This document shows, one piece after another, positions 54,853 to 64,000 of a stretch of DNA of 64,000 nucleotides (position 1 is its first letter; the number at the start of each line of letters is the position of its first letter). A program made the position numbers and the translations under genes. The stretch lies in assembly GCA_030512335.1 (NCBI GenBank), contig JAULSU010000006.1, positions 2,046,001-2,110,000 on the forward strand. Direction: 5' to 3'. The notes beneath the pieces were generated by a model, which was not told where the DNA came from, ran no database searches, and saw only the letters and a program-made list of their open reading frames with translations. This DNA comes from Immersiella caudata (lineage: Eukaryota; Ascomycota; Sordariomycetes; Sordariales; Lasiosphaeriaceae).

Positions 54853-55847
54853 ATGGCAACCGTAGCGCGCGTATCGAGGCTGATCATTGTCCTTCAAGTT
54901 CGGTGTCTGGCTGCGACTGAGGTCACAACCATGATTGGAATCTGCAGCTGGGTCTTCATGACCATCTCCGCCTTGTGTAAGTGTCTACACGTCAACAACT
55001 AAACCATCAGCAGCCTCTAGTCAAAGCTAACATATAAACAGTGAGCCTTGCCACCAACTTTGTTTTCCTCCCCGGCTGCATCTCCCCTCCCGCAGTAAAC
55101 CTCGCCCTGCACCGCGTCAACGTCGAGCTCGTAGTCATCGCCGTCCGAACCTCTGCCTTCAACAACACCAAGAATGCTCCCAAGCTGATGCACCCCGCGC
55201 TCCCAGTATACTGGTACTTTGGTTCCTCCGGAATCTGCGATGTCAGCGAGTCCGAAACCCCCATCCGCTGCCGGCGCGAGTTCCCGCCGACCAGCGACCT
55301 CGTGACCCTCGTCAAGGATTCCCTGCGGGACTCAGGCCAAGTCGACGAGAAACAAGCAGACGCAATCGCTTCCTCGTGGGAGACAGCAATCGATGCTCTC
55401 GACCCGTCTCTGTACCGCGACAAGCAACCCAGAGCAAACTCGCAGAGCAAAGCCAGCGTTGCGTTTACCATACTCGCCGTGATGCTCGATCTGATACTCC
55501 CGGCAGTTGCGCTTTGAATGATGCTGGCGAAGACTAAGACGCGGTGGGGCATACGTATAATCTTACCATTCGTGATCAGCGGCATATTCGCCGTCATTGC
55601 TGGGGTCCTTGCGATATGCGCCATGAACGATGGCTTACGTGGTCTTTCGGGGATGGGCGTGGCGAGTTATGACGTGAAGGATCTCAAACCGCTTGGAACT
55701 AGCATCATGCTGATCGGAGCTGGTTTGCGTGCTGCGGAAGCTATGGATGGGGTTGGCCCTGGGATTTACCTCCCATTTTTCGCCGCTGGTGCGAGGTTTG
55801 TTTTTGCTCTTATCTTTTCGTGCATTATACGTTGCAGGCGCTCGTAA
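54853..55847 (+). pseudogene. Four-TM (Sur7/PalI-like topology) membrane protein with in-frame TGA
   Basis: Exon 1 is 54853-54976 and exon 2 begins 55042. The frame is interrupted by TGA at 55515-55517 and stays open to 55847. The first part (199 aa) has TM1 (IGICSWVFMTISALLSLAT), a long ectodomain with conserved-looking cysteines (LPGC, SGICDV, PIRCRR) and TM2 (ASVAFTILAVMLDLILPAVAL). Then come the TGA and MMLAKTKTRWG, with two more hydrophobic segments (IILPFVISGIFAVIAGVLAI and IYLPFFAAGARFVFALIFSCI). The order TM1, large Cys-containing loop, TM2-TM4 resembles Sur7/PalI-type eisosome and pH-sensing proteins, but sequence identity to them is not visible. The contiguous topology across the stop argues that the stop is new, or read through. 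Sequencing error is also possible. Confidence 0.6.
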
Positions 55848-56703
55848 CGAGTTGTTCGGTTGGTAGTGGTGATGGGACTTCAAAACTGGTCGGTGCGATA
55901 TGCAAACCACGAGGCGTCAACTCGATAGCACATACTTGTAATATTTGGATTGTATAAATCGTAGCTAAGCTCACTTCGATGAGCGGATGCTCGGGAACAT
56001 GGCCTCGGACGACGGCCGTAGGCAAGGATATTCAAGACACGCCCACCCGACCTGTTATCGTCGGGAGGCTCTCTTGTCTCTGGCCGAGGGATGTGGGGGT
56101 GAGAACAGCCCTGGGATGTAGCCGCCATGGCGAAGACACCTATGGCTATGCGTTCTTCATGATACATGGTAAATGACAGGAGTCGAGCCGTCTTCAGCAA
56201 GCGCCTGGTCCTCTCCGTGATATATTTTGCTTGCTTATCCTCCTAGCGAGCGAGCGCCTCTGGAGAAGATGTTCCCACCTTGACACCAGCGTCAACACGA
56301 GCGCAAGGCTTTCTAGCTGTTTGCTGCTAACCTCAGATTCTAGATCTGATGATGGGAGTTGTGGCGGTTGCTTTTATAGCCACTCATGCGAGCACTTCGT
56401 TTGCTAGTCTGAATCACTGCTTCACGGTGCACACCGGATGGCGCATAGCCGGAAGCATGCGATACTCCGGCATTTTGGTGGCGGCGATTGAACGCTGGGC
56501 CTTGCGGCGTTTGTGTGCCAGGCGGGCGTTTTAGTTTGTATGGTGGCGCGACACGATCCTCTGCAAATATGCGAGTTGCTTCGCATGAAGGGTAATATTC
56601 CGGACGATCAGAAGCACATTGGCGAAGCAGTGCTTACTGCGGTGAGCTTCTGATGAAGCCGTTGTGTGTTGATAGCTGGGCCGTCCAATCTTAGACTGGG
56701 AAA
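55848..56703. other. Intergenic, four-TM gene to cyclin C
   Basis: 856 bp with no convincing gene. Confidence 0.45.
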
Positions 56704-57822
56704 TCAGAGTTGGCGGGCTTTGATGAAGCGGTTGATCTGCTCCCGTGCATGCTTGTCGTTGTACTGCTCGTGGCACTCGTAGAAGGCAATGAGCTCCTGC
56801 GTGCAGTCCACCATGGCTTCGATGTCGATGTTGCTATCGGCGAGCCACCCTGCAAAACGTGTTACTTTGTTCAAGCGGTCGTCTGGGGCCTTCTTACTCG
56901 CCATGCCGCTATCGTGAGCCCGCTGGATACCAGGGTGCATGCCTGAGAGTTGCGTGGCTGGTGATTCTGAAGAGCTTTGCGACGTGAGGCTTGGAGTCGC
57001 TGACCCGCTCCTACCGCTGTCACTGTTGCCTCCCGTGATGGCTGCTCGAGCCTGCGCTTGTGCAAGCACCGCGCTGGCAGCAGCGAGACCACCGGCAGAA
57101 TTTGCGGCAGCCCCCTGACCCCCGTTGCTCCCCGCGGGCCGTAACACTAGCGCCAGAATCATGGCCGTCAGCGCGATGATGTGCGGAGGGTAGAGGAGCG
57201 GGAGGTCCGTCATATAGTGGTCGTTGATGATGGACCACGCGAGAGCAACCTCGTCAGGGGTGAGCCCAAAGTCACCCTGAAGAGTTGTGAGCGTACGGTA
57301 GGGCTGGTGAATGATGAGGTGCGAGCTCATCTCGGAGATGAGGAAGAACTCGCACTCACCCACCTTCCCTGTGTCGATGCTTTGGATCTCGTTGGGCCAG
57401 AGCGAGCGCGCTTCTCCGGCCACTAGCCGTATGTGCTGCGGGCATTCCTCCATCTTGCAGGCCAGATAGACAGCCGTAGCCATTAGAAGGTATGGGTTGG
57501 TACGGCGGACCTCGACTCGCGTGTAGAAGCGCTTTGTATAGAGTTGGGCTGTGGCCATGGGCTGTTGGCGGACGCCAAGACGCTTTCCCAGCCGGTTGAT
57601 TTCTGCGCGAGGAGCATTGTTAGGGGCATTCTGATGCGGGACAAGTTGCGTGAGAGACATACGCTGGTTGAAATAGATGTTCAGATGTCGGAGATGTGGC
57701 AAGGGGTACATCTGGACGAGGTTGGGGTCTTCGTCCTCCAACTTCTGGCGCATCGCCGCGAGCTCGTCCTTGGTGAACAGCCAGTGCCGCCGTTGCGTCG
57801 ATTCCCAGAAGTTGGCTGCCAT
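56704..57822 (-). CDS. ssn8: Cyclin C, Mediator kinase-module subunit (Ssn8/Srb11)
   Basis: A single minus-strand exon. The first ATG in frame is 57822 (MAANFWESTQRRHWLF), giving 372 aa; the open frame farther upstream begins only at a TTG. The N-terminal NFW(x)STQ motif is diagnostic for cyclin C. Cyclin boxes follow: LYTKRFYTRVEVRRTNPYLL, ATAVYLACKMEECPQHIR, and the second box with INDHYMTDLPLLYPPHIIALT. A ~110-residue Ala/Ser/Gln-rich insert splits the C-terminal box (residues ~235-320) before FAGWLADSNIDIEAMVDCTQE. Cyclin C with Cdk8/Ssn3 forms the kinase module that represses or tunes RNA polymerase II transcription. The insert is common in filamentous fungi. Divergent from the Ca-carrier gene. 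Confidence 0.94.
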   Translation of the reverse strand: MAANFWESTQRRHWLFTKDELAAMRQKLEDEDPNLVQMYPLPHLRHLNIYFNQRMSLTQLVPHQNAPNNAPRAEINRLGKRLGVRQQPMATAQLYTKRFYTRVEVRRTNPYLLMATAVYLACKMEECPQHIRLVAGEARSLWPNEIQSIDTGKVGECEFFLISEMSSHLIIHQPYRTLTTLQGDFGLTPDEVALAWSIINDHYMTDLPLLYPPHIIALTAMILALVLRPAGSNGGQGAAANSAGGLAAASAVLAQAQARAAITGGNSDSGRSGSATPSLTSQSSSESPATQLSGMHPGIQRAHDSGMASKKAPDDRLNKVTRFAGWLADSNIDIEAMVDCTQELIAFYECHEQYNDKHAREQINRFIKARQL

Positions 57823-58652
57823 GGCTGCAGGCAAGAGAGACGCAAGGCCCCCATGGAATTGTCGCAGACGGCGACGTTGTCGACGTTGTCGACGTTGTGC
57901 GCTCTCGAGGGCCAAAGTCGGTTTGCGAACCTTAATGATTCGGGCCAATTCGTTGATCGCGGCGGCTGGCGACCGCGGAAAGCTGGCGAATCACAGCGCG
58001 CTCGATTCCCGACACATCTGCTCCCGGCTAGGTCCCAGACCGATGGGCTTGCTGGTGGGGGAAGTGGGGCAGCTCTGGCCAGCGCTTGTTGGCCAAGACG
58101 AGGGTGAGTCGGCTGATGATAAATTTCATGTTCCTTCTAACAGCATCGCCGCTTCTGTGTCATCTTTCGCACGCCGATGGCCAGCCGCGCGCATCTTGTC
58201 TCCTCTTGGTGACTAAAAAGTTTCGAATACCTAATTTATGACCAATTTGGCATCGCCCAAGACATCTCACGGCCTGTTGCCAAGGGCGGCTATTACATGA
58301 CCAGATGAGGTATACGTGGGGTCTCTAACCCATGTCCCGCAAGTTCTCCAGCAAACGTCTCCAAACAAACCAGGAACTTTTTGGTGCAGCGATATCTTCA
58401 GCTCGCTCCGCTCCAACATTTTTCCTGCCTCTTCCCTTCATAAAGCCGCGGCGCCGTCGAGAGCGAGCCTGCCTGACGCCTGGAAACGCGATGTCGTGCT
58501 TGTGATCCGACCGAGAACCGCCATACATCCGAGGCCACGACCGTTTCCCTCCCACATATTTCGCTCAGCCTACGTCATAAGCGCTCCGCCGCTTGTGCGC
58601 CTTCCCACCTCGATTGCATGCCGCACCGGATCATGAGTGCCCGGAGCCGGGA
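57823..58652. promoter_or_regulatory. Divergent promoter interval, cyclin C / Ca-carrier
   Basis: 830 bp between start codons. Near cyclin C it contains three tandem copies of the 9-mer GACGTTGTC (57873-57899), partly palindromic. No gene recognised. Confidence 0.5.
57873..57899. repeat. 9-bp tandem repeat in the cyclin C leader
   Basis: Three head-to-tail GACGTTGTC units, overlapping GTCGAC palindromes. They lie about 50-75 bp upstream of the cyclin C ATG. Confidence 0.8.
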
Positions 58653-60849
58653 ATGAGGATCACGGATGTAGCCACGGAGCTCCAGGCGGAGATGGAGACC
58701 CAGAACGAGCGCGACAAGCGCGTCGAGGAGCTGTGGAGGAGACTCGATCCCGCAGGCCACAGGGAGCTTGACTTCAAGGGACTTCAGAAAGGCCTCAGGA
58801 GAATTGATCATCGTGGGTTCAGATACTGTTTGCGCGCGCGTGACTGGCCAGTTTGCTGACGTGCTCCTCTTCGCCTCGGTTAGCGATGAAAAATGCCGAC
58901 CAGATGCTGAAGGCTATCATCAGCTTGGTTGACACGAGCGGCGACGGGAAGATACAATACGAAGGTGGGTCCCCATTGCGAGAGTTTTGGATGGTGCCCT
59001 TTTAGATATGAAGCTGAAGTGTTATGGCCCAGAATTTCGCGTCTTTGTCGAAGCGGCAGAGCGACAGCTGCTCAACCTCTTCCGCTCCATCGATCGCGAC
59101 AAGGACGGTCGGTTGGATAAGGAAGAGCTACGTGCGGCGTTCCAACGTGCTGGTCTCTCTGTGCCTTCGAGAAGGTTGTCAGGTTTTTTCAACGAGATTG
59201 ACATGAACCACGATGGGTATATAACTTTTGAAGAGTGGCGGTACGTAACTTTTTCTGCCAACGAAAAGACATTACCTACGTGTGACCTCGGCGCTGATTC
59301 TCGATCCCAAAGCGACTTCCTTCTTTTTATGCCACAACACCACGACGGGCCCGTGCTTGAAGCCGCGCTCTCGTTTTACCAGCACATTGTCACAGTCAGC
59401 GCGGAGGGAGATTCGCTTGTCAGCGAGGATACGCTTGAGGGTCTAGGTATGACCGGCTTTCTTCTCCACGCTCTCTTTGGTTCTCTCTTAAAAATCGCCA
59501 ACCCCGAATCGACGGCTTTTACTCGCCCGTTACCACCGTCGCCCGCACTTCCGACCTCCGATGCGCCCCAGGCTTCGGGCGACCCAGGTACTGCAGAGCT
59601 CTCAGAAATGGCGAGCGCGGCATCCTCACGCTACGCATACGGCGCGGCAGCCGCGTCGCCGCAAATCTTGACCGGAGCGACCACGCGGGGCGCCAGATTA
59701 CCCATCGAGGACGCAGAGCAACTAGACCGGATTTCAGACTATCAACTAGAGGAAGTTGAGGTCGTGGAAATCAGACTGACAGATCTCCTGCCTGAACCAG
59801 GGTACTTCCTCGCCGGCGCTGTTTCGGGTGCTGTGTCGCGGACTGCTACTGCGCCTCTCGACCGCCTCAAGGTCTACCTGCTTGTCAACACCAAGACGAG
59901 TGGCACCGTGGCCGTTTCTGCCGCCAAGCAAGGAAAGCCCTTGGTCGCTCTCCGAAATGCAGGCGGCCCAATCGTCGACGCCGTGACGAGCCTCTGGAAA
60001 GCCGGCGGGTTCCGCACTTTCTTCGCAGGTATGGAGCATGTCCATACTCAACTGAACGCGATGCTGACTCCTTACAGGTAATGGGCTGAATGTGGTCAAG
60101 ATCATGCCAGAATCAGCTATCCGGGTACACACTCCGCCAACTTTTACTGCCCCTGGTTTGATTACTGACGGTACCAGTTCGGCTCTTATGAGGCCTCGAA
60201 AAGATTTCTCGCTGCTTACGAAGGGCACAACGACCCAACGCAAATCAGTACCGTGTCGAAGTTTGTCGCTGGTGGAATGGGCGGCATGACAGCTCAGTTT
60301 TGCGTCTATCCCATCGACACGCTAAAGTTCCGGCTCCAATGCGAGACGGTTGACGGTGGCCTCAAAGGCAATGCGCTGCTGATTGAGACCGCAAAGAATA
60401 TGTGGAAGGACGGCGGCTTTCGCGCTGCCTACCGCGGCCTTGGGCTCGGACTTATCGGCATGTTCCCGTACAGCGCCATCGACATCGGGACGTTCGAGCT
60501 TCTGAAGAAGACCTACACCCGCACCAAGGCGCGCTACTACGGAATCCACGAAGAAGATGCGACAATGGGCAACGTCGCGACAGCAGCTCTGGGAGCAACA
60601 TCGGGAGCGCTTGGGGCGACCATTGTCTACCCCCTTAACGTCCTTCGAACACGATTACAAACTCAAGGAACCGCCATGCATCCACCAACTTACACCGGTA
60701 TCGTGGATGTGGCGACGAAAACGTTCCGCAACGAGGGCGTCCGTGGCCTGTACAAAGGGCTTACCCCTAACCTCTTCAAGGTCGCACCAGCATTGAGCAT
60801 CACCTGGGTCTGCTACGAAAACATGAAGAAGCTGCTTCAGCTGAACTGA
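58653..60849 (+). CDS. Calcium-regulated mitochondrial carrier (SCaMC / Sal1 type)
   Basis: Six exons: 58653-58812, 58884-58964, 59033-59240, 59313-60028, 60078-60124, 60178-60849, giving 627 aa; all joins keep frame. EF-hands: DTSGDGKIQYEEF (~70-82), DRDKDGRLDKEE (101-112), DMNHDGYITFEE (137-148), plus a degenerate first hand. After a linker come three carrier repeats with PLDRLKVYLLV, PIDTLKFRLQ and PLNVLRTRLQ, the Asn in the third being normal for this subfamily. The SCaMC/Sal1 group exchanges ATP-Mg for phosphate across the inner membrane when Ca2+ binds the intermembrane-space domain. Two disordered insertions (about residues 200-260, S/A/P-rich, and one in repeat 1) enlarge the protein relative to animal SCaMC. 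The annotated start is ATG 58653; the upstream in-frame codon at 58593 is GTG. Confidence 0.93.
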
Positions 60850-61889
60850 AGGGCGAATAAGCAACAACGATTTTTTAGATTTGATCTTTTGACTGGATAC
60901 CCAGTGAAAATGTTCCTGGCGACATTTTGTTAGCGCCATCTTTTTATCAGCATCGTCTTCGGCGTCAGGACAGGGAGACCGGAGCTGGGATGATTTGGGC
61001 GGAGCCGTCATCAACCAGGCGTTTGGAGATATTACTCCAAGAGATACCAATAGAAAGCTCCAAAGAGCATCGAGACACGGCAGCATGTCTGCGATTGCGT
61101 TGTGCTGCTGAGGGACACAGGTTTTCTGGCGAAGCTTCGCATTGTACGTACTGTATCTAATGTGGTTGGCAGCTCGTGCCAACGTTCCTCCGACGTCGTC
61201 ATCCTCTTACACCTTTGCACTTTGCGGCGCTCGGCGGCGTCGTGAGCCATTCGTCATCAACCTCAGGCACATGCAGCATCAGATTCGGCAGCCAGAGCGA
61301 GACAGGCTGGATTCCCACCAATATGCCCAGTTGTGCGGGAGGTGCAGATGGCAATTGGTCTGTCGTCCCGTCTGTTGAGCGTAACGTCGCTCGGCTGCTG
61401 CACGCTTCGCAGCTTCCCTTTCTGGACAAATGAGCTCCCCACCTTCTCCTTCCCAGCCTTGGTTCGACAAATCCAGCATCGAGTCACCAGTGACCAGCCG
61501 GAGGACCGCTGCCCCACGCTCCAGATTCTAAGTTTCTACAATCCCAAGGCTGGAGGAGTTGCAATTGATTTGGAGGCTCTCCGATCGATCGGCATGCTGA
61601 CGAGGCCTTCCCCTCCCCCTCATGCTGCTCCGCGGCACGCTGTTCTCGTTGCTCAATGACACCCAAAGGGTTCCTTCCTCCAGTCGTAATTCACCAACTT
61701 CCCAACCTCTGACTACCCATCCAAGTTGCTTTTGCGCCTCGTCATGAGAAGTTAGCGGTCGCAGAAAGTCGAGTGCTAGAACACCGCTTTCTGTGGACAA
61801 AAGAAGCTTTTGCCAACACCAGGATCCCTGGCTTGGCGCTCCCTTTGGTGACCAGTTTCATAGGGCGTTGCCAAGCTGTTTCGGAAGTC
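60850..61889. other. Intergenic, Ca-carrier to type II membrane protein
   Basis: 1.04 kb with no convincing gene. Confidence 0.45.
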
Positions 61890-64000
61890 ATGCCGTACTC
61901 TGACAACCTGTACTCGGCTCTGGACGAGTCAGACTCTGAGCCAATTGAGCATGGCCTGAATCAGCCTGAGCCTCAGGGCTCAGAAACACATCTCCAACGT
62001 TCTCAGGGACGGCAGGTCGAGCCGGATCACCACTGGGGCCATGGTTTCTCTGGTGGAAGCGGTGGCGATGATGACCTCGACATTTACGACAACGAAGAAC
62101 TCCTGTCTCCCACAGACGGGTACTTCAACGCAACGCAGAGCTCAACAGCAACGCCGTACTCGCCCTCCTCTGGCACGTCTGCAGCCGCGACATCGTCTAA
62201 TGTGCCACGCGTTCCCAATATCTTGGTCGAGGATCCGTCTCTTCCACGGGGAAGCACTGCCGAGAGCAAAGCGCGAGAGGCCGACCAGGAGAGATTGGTG
62301 AATGGTGAGCGGCAACGCCAGTATCAATATCCGTATCCTTCTAGACACAACAACACTTCGTCGTCCCGGTGGGACACTGGATCCAGAACCGGACCGGACC
62401 GGGACGCGCACTACACCCCGGCGTCGTCATCCACATACCCATACCCATACCCAGCAACCACTTATACACCCTACACTCCACCCAGGGCCACGTACGACGA
62501 GAGCTCCTTGCTCCTTCCCAGAGAGGCGCCGCCAGCATACACGCCGTCGCCAACTTCATCTTCGTCACAGAGCCCGGCCTCCCCTACGAACTACAGCACC
62601 TTCCCGCCCAACGTCACCGCCGCAATGGGTCGACAGGACGAAACCCAAGGGCTCTTGGCCCATGTCGATGAGCTTCAAAGTATGGGAAATCCAGATGGCA
62701 TGAACAACATGGTATTCACCTGGAGAGATCGACTGCGACGTCTTGTGCATCACCATCGTAGTGCGAGATACGCCAAGGCGGCCCTGATCGCTTTCCTCCT
62801 CACTCTTGTCACAATTGGCTTTGTGACAGCTGCCGTCTCGGGAGTAGGAGCCGGTGTAAGTTGGTTACGCGTCCCCTGAGTCTGTGTTGTTTCCCCTTTG
62901 TCACACAAGAGGAGATAACCCTTGTGTACGCATCATTGTTCCGTCTGTCTTTGCGTTCTTGTGCAACATCTCACCTGCATATCTACCCGGCCCATCTTCT
63001 CTCTCAGGCAACTGACGCCTTTGTAGGACTCTAATCATCATCACAACTCAACATTCGGCTCGCCCAACGGTCGCCTCAAACAGCCCCAAGAGAAACCTTT
63101 CGTACCTATTATCGGCTATCCCGGAATGGATCCTGATGATGGCATCGAGTGGATCAATCGCGGTTGCAAGGATGCACAGACCCCCCTTGACACCAAGCAG
63201 TTTGACGTTGCCTTTGGTGCAGACAGAAAGCTTGTCATCGCACAAGGTGTCCGAAAAGCCCATGAGGACTACACCCCTATCAGCACCCACGGTTACATCG
63301 TTATTCGACGCATCACCTCTGACAGCCCAGGGCCTTCAGCAGTCGTTGAGGCCTTCGTCAATGACGACCGGATTGACATCGACATTGACTGGGACGCAGA
63401 TGAGCAAACTCTGGCCGTCAAAGTGCCTCATGGTGTCCCACGGAACGAGGACGCCACGAGGCCTTGCTTGAATCTGAAGATCACCGTCTGGGTACCCGAG
63501 GATGGGACCCTTGACGCTCTGTTCGTCCAGGCTGTCCACCTTAATATCGCCTTAATGGACAGCCTCTCTATTTACCTTTCAGATCGAGCCAAGTTCCACA
63601 GCGTTGTGGGTTCGATCATGGCTGCAGCCACTGGCTCTTCCTCACGCGATGAGTCGGTCATGAGCGTTGGCGCCCCTGACTCCTTCCGGCTCCGGTCCCG
63701 AATAATCGAAGTCACCAGTACATCGGGCCACATCGTTGGATCCTGGCCGCTGTACGACTACCTGATGATTCAGACCGTCTCAGGGAATATCAAGGTTGGG
63801 GTCGAGCCTAAGGAGGCGGCCAAGAATGAGCCGAAGCCCGCAATCCTCTACATCAACTCGGCATCCGGTCATGTCGACCTCCACGAGCCCATCCACATGG
63901 CATCGGAGGCCTTCAACATCACGCAGGCTCTAGCCGCAGCTGGCAAGGGCAGTGATATTGACCTCCGCGCCGAGACAGTTCTTCCTCCGCGTGACTATCG
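61890..64000 (+). CDS. Type II membrane protein with large beta-rich luminal/extracellular domain, 3' partial
   Basis: Exon 1 is 61890-62855 (322 codons). Exon 2 starts at 63027 (TTGTAG acceptor) and is still open at the window end (about 324 codons read). The N-terminal ~290 residues are cytosolic-looking, acidic then S/T/P/Y-rich, with a YPYPYP run and a PPAY motif (residues ~213) of the kind bound by Nedd4/Rsp5 WW domains. One strong TM helix (AALIAFLLTLVTIGFVTAAV) ends exon 1. The downstream part has repeated beta-strand patterns (SGHIVGSWPLYDYLMIQTVSGNIKVGV; NSASGHVDLHEP), which suggest a DUF4097/adhesin-like repeat fold. Function unknown. The alternative acceptor at 63008 would give a stop after eight codons, so 63027 is chosen. 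Confidence 0.78.

Overview
The window looks like chromosomal DNA of a filamentous ascomycete (Pezizomycotina, probably Sordariales). The evidence is short GT-AG introns of about 50-225 bp with CTAAC-type branch points, moderate-to-high GC, glutamine- and proline-rich regulators, HET and HookA-type proteins, and an Atg8 that matches what I know of Sordariomycete Atg8. The order level is inference. The sequence is eukaryotic: there are no operons, ribosome binding sites or CRISPR arrays. I derived exon coordinates by eye from splice sites, reading frame and family knowledge.

Layout. 1-7.1 kb: VPS39 (5' end outside the window), GON7 (KEOPS), an HbrB/Bit61-type TORC2 subunit. 9.4-12.1 kb: a LIM-domain-binding co-regulator (PtaB type) with a very large glutamine tract. 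13.7-16.5 kb: divergent ATG8 and coproporphyrinogen oxidase (HEM13). 16.6-21.4 kb: an accessory, decayed island with a 12-bp minisatellite, a frameshifted membrane-protein pseudogene, a 5'-truncated O-methyltransferase pseudogene and a HET-domain gene. 21.8-43.1 kb: a dense housekeeping block with an Sws1/ZSWIM7-like SWIM protein, RPN8, a secreted I9-type inhibitor, HookA, adenylate kinase, an unknown serine/proline-rich protein, RPS23, COQ2, a JmjC/zinc-finger/AT-hook chromatin protein, a small mitochondrial-looking protein and a BTB protein. 43.1-54.8 kb: a gene-poor stretch with one conserved-looking unknown gene (49.2 kb) behind about 6 kb of noncoding DNA, and a second BTB gene (52.7 kb). 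54.9-64 kb: a four-TM membrane protein interrupted by an in-frame TGA, cyclin C, a Ca2+-regulated mitochondrial carrier, and a type II membrane protein running off the window.

Most genes are arranged as convergent or divergent pairs with shared promoter intervals. Functionally the window is mixed: vesicle tethering, endosome transport and autophagy (VPS39, HookA, ATG8), growth signalling (TORC2), proteostasis (RPN8), mitochondrial metabolism (HEM13, COQ2, ADK1, Ca-carrier) and transcription or chromatin (PtaB-like, cyclin C, JmjC). I found no convincing new multi-gene system. The observations most worth checking are the pseudogene island with a reversible 13-bp duplication, the in-frame TGA at 55.5 kb, the non-ATG open leader of adenylate kinase, and the large noncoding block around the 49.2-kb gene with two related BTB genes beside it.
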